Shown here: piece after piece, positions 1-7,072 of the stretch
Layout: every line of letters begins with the position of its first letter
Position numbering within the stretch: position 1 is the first letter of the stretch
Notes under the pieces: model-generated
Database searches by the model: none
The model's input: the letters and a program-made list of their open reading frames with translations, nothing else
Told to the model about the DNA's origin: nothing
Assembly: GCF_004912135.1 (NCBI RefSeq)
Contig: NZ_STGU01000005.1
Coordinates: forward strand, 225,516 to 289,515
Origin: Rhizobium rosettiformans W3
GTDB lineage: Bacteria; Pseudomonadota; Alphaproteobacteria; Rhizobiales; Rhizobiaceae
Direction of reading: 5' to 3'
Length of the DNA stretch: 64,000 bases
Program-made: the position numbers and the translations under genes

Positions 1-1
1 C

Positions 2-181
2 GAAATCATCGGTCGCGGCTTCGAACCGGAAAAGGTAACCGATGCGGTCGAGACGATCGTCGATACCTATCTCGGCCTGCGCCTCGACCCGAAGGAAACC
101 TTCCTCGAAGCCTATCGGCGCGTCGGCCCCAAGCCGTTCAAGGAGGCGCTTTATGGCAACGCTTCTGTCGAAGCCGCGTGA
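2..181 (+). CDS. cysI: Nitrite/sulfite reductase, C-terminal fragment (gene starts before the window)
   Basis: The open frame from base 2 to a TGA at 179-181 gives 59 residues that look like the C-terminal tail of a siroheme nitrite/sulfite reductase (Phe-rich end with 'FLEAYRRVG' and 'PFKEALYG'). The family reduces sulfite to sulfide in the cytoplasm for cysteine synthesis. The siroheme and iron-sulfur cysteines lie upstream of the window and cannot be checked. The DUF934 gene 13 bases downstream is the usual neighbour of cysI in alphaproteobacteria, which supports the assignment more than the short fragment does. The family call is partly inferred from that context. Confidence 0.7.
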   Translation, partial: EIIGRGFEPEKVTDAVETIVDTYLGLRLDPKETFLEAYRRVGPKPFKEALYGNASVEAA

Positions 182-194
182 GACTGGAAAAAGT

Positions 195-707
195 ATGACC
201 AAGATCTGGAAAGAAACCGGTTTCGTCGATGGCGACATCTGGGTAACCGAAACGGAAGAGCGTAAGGCAGGCGAGGGCGAAAAGGCCCTGCTGCCACTTG
301 AGGCCTTCCTGGAAGCGGTCGCTGAAACCAATGACGTCGGCCTCGGCGTTTTGGTCGCGCCCGCTGATGACGTGAAGAAGCTGGAGCCGCATCTCGACCG
401 CATCGCGTTGATCGCCGTGGCTTTCCCGGCCTTCAATGATGGCCGTGGCTTCAGCCATGCCACGCTGTTGCGCGAGCGCCTCGGCTATGCCGGCGAACTG
501 CGCGCCGTCGGCGACGTGCTGATCGACCAGGTGCCGCTGATGCTGCGCACCGGCTTCGACAGCTTTGCCGTAACCAACCCGGTGGCCCAGCGGCGGCTTG
601 CAGAAAACTGTCTCATGGGCGTTGCCCAGCGCTACCAGCCGACGGCTCGAGATTCGCAAGCCGTCGGTGGTTTCAGCTGGCGTCGCCTCGGCTCCACTGG
701 CGCCTGA
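195..707 (+). CDS. DUF934 family protein linked to sulfite reductase
   Basis: 170 residues. I chose the ATG at 195 because it lies just downstream of the upstream gene's stop and because 'MTKIWKETGFVDGD' is the usual type of start for DUF934 proteins; a longer in-frame extension would overlap the cysI coding end. The central part contains 'AVAFPAFNDGRGFSHATLLRER', which is the diagnostic stretch of the family. No membrane segment or signal peptide is visible. The biochemical role is not established; genomic association with cysI and cysH suggests a part in assimilatory sulfate reduction, which is inference. It is likely co-transcribed with the preceding gene. Confidence 0.85.
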   Translation: MTKIWKETGFVDGDIWVTETEERKAGEGEKALLPLEAFLEAVAETNDVGLGVLVAPADDVKKLEPHLDRIALIAVAFPAFNDGRGFSHATLLRERLGYAGELRAVGDVLIDQVPLMLRTGFDSFAVTNPVAQRRLAENCLMGVAQRYQPTARDSQAVGGFSWRRLGSTGA

Positions 708-878
708 GACATATAAAAACCGCTATTGAAGGGCGGCGAATTGACCTCGGTCAAGGTTGCCGCCTTCGCTTTAACGGATATCTTGGCTGCGAAATGCGCA
801 TGCCGGCTGAATTGTGGAATGGGACGGTCTGGATTATAGGCTTGGTCCCAATCGACTGAACGATGGGACCGACAGCCT

Positions 879-1691
879 ATGAATGCTCCTGTGAAGACCG
901 ACAACGCCGAACTGATCGTGCCCGAGGGCGTCTATGCCGAAACGGTTCTGAGCGTCACGCACTATACCGACCGCCTGTTCCGCTTCCGCATGACCCGTCC
1001 CGCCGGCTTTCGCTTCCGCTCCGGCGAGTTCGCGATGATCGGTCTGATGGTCGAGGGTAAGCCGATCTACCGCGCCTATTCGATCGCGAGCCCCTCCTGG
1101 GACGAGGAGCTCGAATTCTTCTCGATCAAGGTTCCGGACGGCCCCCTGACCCAGCACCTGCAGCGCATCCAGCCGGGTGACACGGTGCTGATGCGCAAGA
1201 AGCCGACCGGCACGCTGGTGCTGGATGCTCTGACCCCGGGCAAGCGCCTCTACATGTTCTCGACCGGCACCGGCATCGCACCCTTCGCGAGCCTGATCCG
1301 TGACCCGGAAACCTATGAGAAGTTCGAGGAAGTTATCCTCACCCATACCTGCCGCGACGTCGCCGAACTGAAATACGGCTTCGATCTGGTCGAGGAAATC
1401 AAGAACCACGAATTCCTCGCCGAACTTGTTGGCGACAAGCTCAAGCACTATGCGACGGTCACCCGCGAAGACTTCCCCTTCAAGGGCCGCATCACGGACC
1501 TGATCGCAAACGGCAAGATGTTCACCGACCTTGGCGTCCCCCCGCTCGACCCGGCGATCGACCGCGGCATGATTTGCGGTTCGACGGCAATGCTGAAGGA
1601 CACCAAGGAACTGCTGGAAAAGGCAGGACTGACCGAAGGCGCCAACAACAAGCCGGCGGAATTCGTCATCGAGCGCGCCTTTGTCGGCTGA
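879..1691 (+). CDS. fpr: Ferredoxin--NADP+ reductase
   Basis: 270 residues, typical for the bacterial plant-type FNR subclass. The FAD-binding motif 'YRAYSIASP' is near residues 65-73 and the NADP-binding 'STGTGIAPFASLIRD' near 127-142, followed by 'ILTHTCR'. The C-terminus 'ERAFVG' resembles the short bacterial FPR ends rather than the plant-type terminal tyrosine. It moves electrons between NADPH and ferredoxin or flavodoxin in the cytoplasm. A 171-base gap separates it from DUF934, so it probably has its own promoter, and a strong terminator follows. Supply of reduced ferredoxin to sulfite reductase would fit the neighbourhood but is only an inference. Confidence 0.95.
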   Translation: MNAPVKTDNAELIVPEGVYAETVLSVTHYTDRLFRFRMTRPAGFRFRSGEFAMIGLMVEGKPIYRAYSIASPSWDEELEFFSIKVPDGPLTQHLQRIQPGDTVLMRKKPTGTLVLDALTPGKRLYMFSTGTGIAPFASLIRDPETYEKFEEVILTHTCRDVAELKYGFDLVEEIKNHEFLAELVGDKLKHYATVTREDFPFKGRITDLIANGKMFTDLGVPPLDPAIDRGMICGSTAMLKDTKELLEKAGLTEGANNKPAEFVIERAFVG

Positions 1692-1715
1692 TACAACAGC
1701 AAATCACTGAAACGG

Positions 1716-1742
1716 AAAGGGCGCCCTGCGGCGCCCTTTTTC
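1716..1742 (+). terminator. Rho-independent terminator after fpr
   Basis: A perfect 10-bp stem (AAAGGGCGCC / GGCGCCCTTT) with a four-base CTGC loop is followed by a T run. It lies 25 bases after the fpr stop and could also serve the converging bmt gene on the other strand. Confidence 0.85.
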
Positions 1743-1764
1743 ATTTCAGTGGATTGGTCTTGCC

Positions 1765-2784
1765 TCAGTTGCCGCGACGACGGCTGCGGCGGCCGCCTTC
1801 CTGTGCGCCGCTCTCGTCGGCGGTCTTGTTGCGCAGCGGTCCGATCCGCTCAACGATGACCTCGAGCGTCGGGCGCGGACCCGGGGTGTAGTCATCGAGT
1901 GCCTGGCGCATCGCAGCCAGATGGCCACAGGATGTGCCGCAGCAGCCGCCGATGATCTTGGCGCCGGCGTCGCGCGCGAGCCGGGCATAATCGGCCATCA
2001 GCGGCGGCGTGCCGGAATAGAAGATCTCCGAGCCACGGAATTCCGGAATGCCGCAATTGCCCTTGACGATGACCGTGGCATCCGGATTGGCGCTCGTCAT
2101 GTCGAGCAGGCTCTGCAGGATGTCGGAGGCGCCCACGCCGCAATTGGCACCAACGGCCAACGGGCCTGAGCCAATGTCCGCAGCCACACCGTGAATGTCC
2201 TTCGGATGCAGACCCATCATCGTCTTTCCGGCCGTGTCGAACGAACCGGTGAACGTGTAGGGTAAGCCAACCTTGACGGCGGCTTCGGCCGCAGCACGGA
2301 TTTCCTCCGGCGACGACATGGTTTCGATCCAGGCCACGTCGGCACCACCGGCCTTCAGGCCTTCCATCTGCTCGACAAAGGCTGCGACCGCATCCTCGTA
2401 GGAGAGGGCGCCAAGCGGGATAAGCAACTCGCCGGTCGGGCCGACGGAACCGGCGACGATCACCTTGCGCGGCGCCTTGTCGGCGACCGAACGGGCAATC
2501 TCGGCTGCCTTCTTGTTCAGCTCATGAACCCGGTTCTCGGCATGGTGCAGCTTCAGACGATGGCGCGTGCCACCGAAGGAATTCGTGAGGATGATGTCGG
2601 CACCGGCATCGACGAAATCCTGGTGCAGCTTGACGATCTTTTCCGGCTGCGCCTCGTTCCAGAGCTCCGGCGCCTCGCCGGCCTCAAGGCCCTGAGCGAA
2701 GAGATTAGTCCCGGTCGCGCCGTCGGCGAGCAGCACGCCTTTTTCGGCCAGAAGTTCGGAAAGCGGATTGGACGGACTTGCCAT
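1765..2784 (-). CDS. bmt: Betaine--homocysteine S-methyltransferase
   Basis: 339 residues from the ATG at 2784, which has GAGGA at suitable spacing; the longer frame would run through the palindrome at 2813-2832. The homocysteine S-methyltransferase fold is clear: 'ADGATGTNLF' near the N-terminus and the zinc-binding cysteines in 'GANCGVG' (about Cys215) and 'GGCCGTSCGH' (about Cys281 and Cys282). The enzyme moves a methyl group from glycine betaine to homocysteine to make methionine. It lies directly downstream of a quaternary-amine ABC transporter on the same strand, which favours betaine as donor over S-methylmethionine. The C-terminal tail is basic (GGRRSRRRGN). Confidence 0.88.
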   Translation of the reverse strand: MASPSNPLSELLAEKGVLLADGATGTNLFAQGLEAGEAPELWNEAQPEKIVKLHQDFVDAGADIILTNSFGGTRHRLKLHHAENRVHELNKKAAEIARSVADKAPRKVIVAGSVGPTGELLIPLGALSYEDAVAAFVEQMEGLKAGGADVAWIETMSSPEEIRAAAEAAVKVGLPYTFTGSFDTAGKTMMGLHPKDIHGVAADIGSGPLAVGANCGVGASDILQSLLDMTSANPDATVIVKGNCGIPEFRGSEIFYSGTPPLMADYARLARDAGAKIIGGCCGTSCGHLAAMRQALDDYTPGPRPTLEVIVERIGPLRNKTADESGAQEGGRRSRRRGN

Positions 2785-2812
2785 GGAGGTTCCTCTGATT
2801 GTCATGCTGATC

Positions 2813-2832
2813 ATATAAAGAAGTCTTTATAT
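2813..2832. promoter_or_regulatory. AT-rich perfect inverted repeat upstream of bmt
   Basis: ATATAAAGA-AG-TCTTTATAT: two perfect 9-base arms separated by two bases, about 30 bases upstream of the bmt start codon in an otherwise GC-rich sequence. Position and symmetry point to a dimeric repressor operator overlapping the promoter. The pattern resembles, from memory, operators of ArsR-type SAH-responsive regulators (SahR) of methionine genes; that identity is inference. Confidence 0.55.
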
Positions 2833-2854
2833 GGTTTCAATCACCAAAACGATA

Positions 2855-2879
2855 GCGGCCCCGCTGAGGGCGGGGCCGC
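2855..2879 (-). terminator. Terminator of the ABC transporter operon
   Basis: A perfect 10-bp GC stem (GCGGCCCCGC / GCGGGGCCGC) with a five-base loop lies just past the proV stop on the minus strand. The T run after the stem is short (TATCGTTTTG), so termination may be partial and some read-through into bmt is possible. Confidence 0.6.
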
Positions 2880-2909
2880 ATGGGAGTAGGGACCGCAAGT
2901 CAGCCGCCG

Positions 2910-3962
2910 TCAGGCCGCCGCCATCTGCGTGTCTTCATGCGACTTGGGCTTGACCATCGCCGCGATGATCTGCTGCAGGTCGACGCGACCGATCGGAGCG
3001 CCAGCATCATCGGTGACGAGAACGCTCGACTGATGCGCGTCGGTCATGATGCGTGCGGCGGCCTCGAGCACCGTGGCACCCGGCAGCGAGAGACCCTCGC
3101 TCTGACCGGAAACCGGTCCCATGATCGTATCCAGCCGGATGACGCGGCCGCGGTTCACTTCCTTGACGAAGGCCGAGATGTAGTCGTCGGCCGGCTGCAG
3201 CACGATCTCCTGACCCGAGCCCTGCTGGATGACTTCGCCATCCCTCAGGATCGCGATCTTGTCGCCGAGACGCAGTGCTTCGTCGAGGTCGTGGGTGATG
3301 AAGACCACGGTCTTCTTCAACTCCTGCTGCAGATCCAGCAGAACCGTCTGCATGTCGACGCGGATCAGCGGGTCGAGTGCTGAATAAGCTTCGTCCATCA
3401 GGAGGATGTCGGCGTCGTTAGAGAGTGCTCTGGCAAGCCCGACACGCTGCTGCATGCCGCCCGAAAGCTGGTTCGGATAATGGCCTTCGAAGCCGGAGAG
3501 ACCAACACGATCGATCCAGCGACGGCCGATGTCCTCGCTCTTCGAGCGCGGGATTCCCTGTATATCCAGACCATAGACGGTGTTTTCGAGCACGGTCCGG
3601 TGCGGGAGCAGGGCGAACTTCTGGAAGACCATCGCTGTCTTGTGACGACGGAATTCGCGAAGCTCCGTGGGGTTCATCCGACAGACATCGACGCCGTCAT
3701 AGAGCACTTCGCCGGAAGTCGGCTCGATCAGCCGGTTGATATGCCGGATGAGCGTGGACTTGCCGGAGCCGGAAAGACCCATGACAACGGTGATGCCGCC
3801 ACCGGGCATCTGGATGTTGATGTCCTTCAGACCCAGAACGTGGCCATGGGTCTCGTTCAGTTCCGCCTTCGACATGCCGGCCTTCACCTGGTCGATGAAG
3901 GCAGACCCATCAGGTCCGAAGATCTTGTAAAGATTGCGGATCTCGATGTCGTGACTAGCCAT
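2910..3962 (-). CDS. proV: Quaternary amine (betaine/choline type) ABC transporter ATP-binding protein
   Basis: 350 residues from the ATG at 3962, which overlaps the upstream permease stop by eight bases; a longer frame would run far into that gene. Walker A is '[10 protein letters not shown]', the signature 'LSGGMQQRVGLARAL', and Walker B 'ILLMDEAYSALDP'. A C-terminal regulatory segment after about residue 270 resembles a CBS-type domain, as in OpuA/ProV osmoporters where it senses ionic strength. The protein powers uptake through the neighbouring permease. Exact substrate cannot be read from the ATPase; the adjacent bmt suggests glycine betaine or a precursor. Confidence 0.9.
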   Translation of the reverse strand: MASHDIEIRNLYKIFGPDGSAFIDQVKAGMSKAELNETHGHVLGLKDINIQMPGGGITVVMGLSGSGKSTLIRHINRLIEPTSGEVLYDGVDVCRMNPTELREFRRHKTAMVFQKFALLPHRTVLENTVYGLDIQGIPRSKSEDIGRRWIDRVGLSGFEGHYPNQLSGGMQQRVGLARALSNDADILLMDEAYSALDPLIRVDMQTVLLDLQQELKKTVVFITHDLDEALRLGDKIAILRDGEVIQQGSGQEIVLQPADDYISAFVKEVNRGRVIRLDTIMGPVSGQSEGLSLPGATVLEAAARIMTDAHQSSVLVTDDAGAPIGRVDLQQIIAAMVKPKSHEDTQMAAA

Positions 3963-4869
3963 GGACCACCTCCGTATGGCGCTGAAGGCGCTTGCCATAA
4001 GCCTGGCTGGCGCGGTCGAAGATGATGGCAATGGCAACCAATGCAAAGCCGTTGAGGAACCCAATGGTCAAGAACTGGTTGGAGATAGCCTGGAGAACAT
4101 TCTTGCCGAGACCACCGACACCGATCATCGAGGCAACGACGACCATGGCGAGCGACATCATGATGGTCTGGTTGATGCCGGCCATGACGGTTGGCAGGGC
4201 GAGCGGGATCTGCACGTTGAACAGCTTCTGGCGCGGAGAGGAGCCGAAGGCGTCGGCCGCTTCCAGAACTTCACGGTCGACGAGCCGGATGCCGAGATTG
4301 GTCAGGCGGATCATCGGCGGGACGGCATAGATGACGACGGCGATGACGCCCGGCACCTTGCCAATGCCGAAGATCATGACGACGGGGATCAGGTAGACGA
4401 AGCTCGGCATCGTCTGCATGACGTCGAGGATCGGGTTGACCACCGACTGCGCTCGATCCGAACGGGCCATCAGAATGCCGATCGGGATACCGATGGCGAT
4501 CGCAAGCAAGGTGGAGACGGTCACAATGGCGAGGGTCACCATCGTATCCTCCCACAGGCCGACAAAGCCGATGAACAGCATGCCGATGATCGTCAGGGCG
4601 ACGATCCGCATATTGCGGCTGGTCAGATAGACGATCAGCACCATCGCCGCGAGGATAATGAACCATGGGGTATTGACGAACAGGGCTTCGAGCCAGTTCA
4701 GAAAAAGCTGGAGTGGATTGGTGACGGCGTCGATCACGTTGCCATAGGCGCGGACGAAGCCCTTGAAACTGTCGTCGACACTTTTGCGCACTCCGCGCAT
4801 GACTGAGTCGTCGATCTCCGGAAACCTGCAGAGCAGTTCCGGCAAATAATTGCATAGACTAGAAGCCAT
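3955..4869 (-). CDS. proW: Quaternary amine ABC transporter permease
   Basis: 304 residues with about six hydrophobic segments after a hydrophilic N-terminal region of about 65 residues. The permease coupling motif is visible as 'EAADAFGSSPRQKLFNVQIPLALP' (EAA loop, cut here only for description). This is the ProW/OpuAB architecture in the inner membrane. The stop overlaps the ATG of the ATPase gene, so the two are translationally coupled. The start at 4869 is followed by 'MASSLCNYLPELLC'. A 220-base gap with a GC hairpin separates it from the binding-protein gene upstream. Confidence 0.9.
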   Translation of the reverse strand: MASSLCNYLPELLCRFPEIDDSVMRGVRKSVDDSFKGFVRAYGNVIDAVTNPLQLFLNWLEALFVNTPWFIILAAMVLIVYLTSRNMRIVALTIIGMLFIGFVGLWEDTMVTLAIVTVSTLLAIAIGIPIGILMARSDRAQSVVNPILDVMQTMPSFVYLIPVVMIFGIGKVPGVIAVVIYAVPPMIRLTNLGIRLVDREVLEAADAFGSSPRQKLFNVQIPLALPTVMAGINQTIMMSLAMVVVASMIGVGGLGKNVLQAISNQFLTIGFLNGFALVAIAIIFDRASQAYGKRLQRHTEVVHG

Positions 4870-5045
4870 CTCTTTCCCCTTTTCGACCCCCGCTTGTTTG
4901 GCGTTTCCAACGCTGCAGTGAGCCCTGACGGCGGTGCCGTGTTCCCGAGAAGAGAGGCTAGTCGAGTTCCGGAAGGGAATTCATGCCGTCTGCGACGTCG
5001 GGAGTCGTTCAATGGCGTGATGCGGCATGCCGCTTCGCAGAAAGC

Positions 5046-5069
5046 GCGGCGGGCTTTTGAGCCCGCCGC
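5046..5069 (-). terminator. Intercistronic hairpin between binding protein and permease genes
   Basis: A perfect 10-bp stem (GCGGCGGGCT / AGCCCGCCGC) with a four-base loop sits 20 bases after the binding-protein stop. It lacks a good T run on the minus strand. Such hairpins commonly stabilise or partly terminate transcripts so that the binding protein is made in excess; that role is inference. Confidence 0.5.
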
Positions 5070-5089
5070 ATTGTCAACTCAAGTAAGGC

Positions 5090-6088
5090 TCAGAGAGCTG
5101 CCTTGACCTTCTCGGCGACCTCAGGAGCGACCCAAGTGGTCCACATTTCCGGATAGGTTTCGAGGAAGTGCTTGGCGCCGTCTTCGTTGGTGCCCTGGTT
5201 TTCTTCCATCCAGGCGAGAACCTTGCCGACGGTCGCGTTGTCCCACTTGCGGGTCTTTACGTAGTCCATGGCAACGCCGGCCTTTTCGGAGAAGCCCTTG
5301 GTCACGACGGTATAGACGTCGGAAACCGGATAAGCATTGACCTTCGGGTCGGCGCAATCCGGAACGGCGGTGCAGGCATCCCAGCTCGCCTTGTCGTGCT
5401 CGACGCCGAAGGACAGCTTCACCATCTCGTACTTGCCGAGGATAGCGGTCGGAGCCCAGTAGTAGCCGAGCCAGCCCTTCTTGTTTTCAAACGCGTTGGC
5501 GATCGAGCCGTCGAGACCGGCAGCCGAGCCGGTGTCAACCAGTTCGAAGCCCTTATCCTGTGCGCCGAGGGCCCGATAGAGGTTGGCGGTCGAGACCTGG
5601 CAGTTCCAGCCGGACGGGCAGTTGGTGACGGCACCCTTGGACGGATCTTCCGGAGCCGGGAAGAGATCCGGGCGGGCCAGGGCATCCTGCACCGTCTTGA
5701 TTTCCGGATGTTCGTCGGCCAGGAACTTCGGGATCCACCAGCCTTCGACACCGCCGTCAGACAAAAGCGGTGCAGCCTGGATCAGGCGGCCTTCAGCGAT
5801 GGCCTCGTCGAGCGCGGTGCGCACGGCGTTGACCCAGAACTCCGGCGCCATGTCCGGCTGTCCTTTTTCGTTCATGGAGGCGAAGGTCGGCATGGTGTCG
5901 CCGGTCACGACGGTCACATTGCAGCCATAGCCGTTTTCCAGAATGATCTTGTCGACGTAAGCGGCGACGCCGGCCGAGGCCCAGTTCATTTCTGCGATGG
6001 AAACATCGCCGCACTCGGCAGCCTGGGCAGAGCCCGCAACTGCGTAGAGACCCGCGGCGAGAATGGTGGAAGCGATCAGCTTCTTCAT
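5090..6088 (-). CDS. proX: Quaternary amine ABC transporter substrate-binding protein
   Basis: 332 residues with a clear signal peptide (MKKLIASTILAAGLYAVAG, cleavage after 'AQA'). The mature part shows the OpuAC-type layout, including 'MNWASAGVAAYV' near the start, 'DMAPEFWVNAV' and a tryptophan-rich 'GGVEGWWIPKF' that could form the aromatic cage for a trimethylammonium group. Six cysteines in the mature part may form disulfides. It is the periplasmic receptor for the permease and ATPase downstream. It does not closely resemble the S. meliloti ChoX sequence I recall, so I do not call it a choline receptor; glycine betaine or a related compound is equally possible. Confidence 0.85.
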   Translation of the reverse strand: MKKLIASTILAAGLYAVAGSAQAAECGDVSIAEMNWASAGVAAYVDKIILENGYGCNVTVVTGDTMPTFASMNEKGQPDMAPEFWVNAVRTALDEAIAEGRLIQAAPLLSDGGVEGWWIPKFLADEHPEIKTVQDALARPDLFPAPEDPSKGAVTNCPSGWNCQVSTANLYRALGAQDKGFELVDTGSAAGLDGSIANAFENKKGWLGYYWAPTAILGKYEMVKLSFGVEHDKASWDACTAVPDCADPKVNAYPVSDVYTVVTKGFSEKAGVAMDYVKTRKWDNATVGKVLAWMEENQGTNEDGAKHFLETYPEMWTTWVAPEVAEKVKAAL

Positions 6089-6446
6089 GGAGTAAGACCT
6101 CCCAGTCTTATCTTGCAGCGTTCATCGGGACGGGCAGAAACGGCTACTGCGGACCGTTCTGCCAATTTGCACTGGCTTCGGATGTCGGTCGGGGCGCGTC
6201 ACGCCGACCCGCATCCTTGCAACCGGGCCTTGTCGTAAGAGGCTGAGCGCCTGTCGACCGCATGTTACGTCCTTAAGCCTACGTCTTTGGTTTTGAAAAT
6301 CAACCTCTCGCCGCGGCCGGTGGGCATGTCGTGCCCGGAACCAAGCTGTTGTTGCGACTGAATTTGCCGCATTTTCGATGTCTGGCGAGGTCAACCCGCT
6401 CAAGAGACGGGCAGTTGCTCACGACGGAGCAGAAGCTTCGAAAACT

Positions 6447-6519
6447 CGCCCTCTCACCTGAGACTTAGGGTATCTCAGCTGCGTCAATATGACGAGAGGG
6501 CGCCTGCTTTCACGCAGGC
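6447..6519. ncRNA. Candidate structured RNA (nested hairpins)
   Basis: An outer 9-bp stem CGCCCTCTC (6447-6455) / GAGAGGGCG (6494-6502) encloses an inner stem CTGAGA (6458-6463) / TCTCAG (6473-6478). It is followed at once by a third stem GCCTGC (6502-6507) / GCAGGC (6514-6519) and an A-rich tract. This much pairing in 73 bases outside a gene suggests a structured RNA or a leader element. The strand is not clear: proX lies downstream on the minus strand, whereas the only terminator-like element (6618-6659) is on the plus strand. It matches no family I know. Confidence 0.3.
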
Positions 6520-6617
6520 ACAAAAAAAATTGAAAAAAAGCTTAGGAAGGATGGCTGCTAACGGTCCGGTAACATCTAGAGCGATAGATGGAGGGGCCGG
6601 CGCGTTACTGTCGGTTG

Positions 6618-6659
6618 CGCCCCGGATCGAGTATCGCGTACCGGGGCGTTTGTATTTTT
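6618..6659 (+). terminator. Terminator-like hairpin with no coding gene upstream
   Basis: Stem CGCCCCGG / CCGGGGCG with a 15-base loop, then TTTGTATTTTT. It works only in the plus direction, where no protein gene lies upstream within this intergenic region. It may therefore end a small plus-strand RNA starting somewhere after about 6400. Confidence 0.5.
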
Positions 6660-6714
6660 GGCACACGAAACAGCGTGTCGAAGGCTGCCGTGGTCGCGGC
6701 GGGAAGTCCCCGGA

Positions 6715-6834
6715 TCAGCGCTTCTTAAACGAGAACGGCACACGCGCTTCCCAGCGCGCGACGGTGCGGTGCTGCGGCGCACGACCATTCCAGGCGATGG
6801 CGAGACTATTGCGGTTCTGCAGGATGTAGAGCAT
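6715..6834 (-). CDS. Small 39-residue protein of unknown function
   Basis: ATG at 6834 preceded by AGGAAA with a five-base spacer, ending in TGA at 6715. The product begins 'MLYILQNRNSLAIAWNGR' and ends 'ARWEARVPFSFKKR'; it is very basic (several Arg, Lys and His), has no membrane segment, and its composition is unlike random GC-rich frames. It lies alone between proX and cobQ on the strand opposite cobQ. I do not recognise a family. The good ribosome binding site and sensible ending make it plausible, but only conservation in relatives would prove it. Confidence 0.5.
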   Translation of the reverse strand: MLYILQNRNSLAIAWNGRAPQHRTVARWEARVPFSFKKR

Positions 6835-7072
6835 GGGTGTTTCCTAAGGTGTCACGCCTCTTCGGGCGCTGATTTCGAGCGGCAGATAATCATTTCACGA
6901 ACGCCGCGCCAGAGCGCAAACCGTCATGGCGCGTCGCAAATGACAAAGTCTGACTAAAACATCTGCGACAGGCTGCCGCAGTGTCGCATTCGCGGTAATG
7001 TCCAAGGCAAAATCGCGGCAAAAGCATGAAAAACCGGCGATCTCCGGCGGGGCGGAAACAGGACAGAATGCG

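Larger units (their letters stand above)
6089..6714. other. Long non-coding region upstream of proX
   Basis: 626 bases without a convincing protein gene. It must contain the proX promoter on the minus strand, but I cannot place it. The two things that stand out are a cluster of nested hairpins at 6447-6519 and a plus-strand terminator-like hairpin at 6618-6659. No cobalamin, TPP or SAM riboswitch consensus was recognised. Confidence 0.5.

Noticed and set aside
6835..7072. Possible cobalamin riboswitch before cobQ
   Set aside because: I looked for the B12-box and the usual stem pattern and found neither; only ordinary intergenic sequence is visible.
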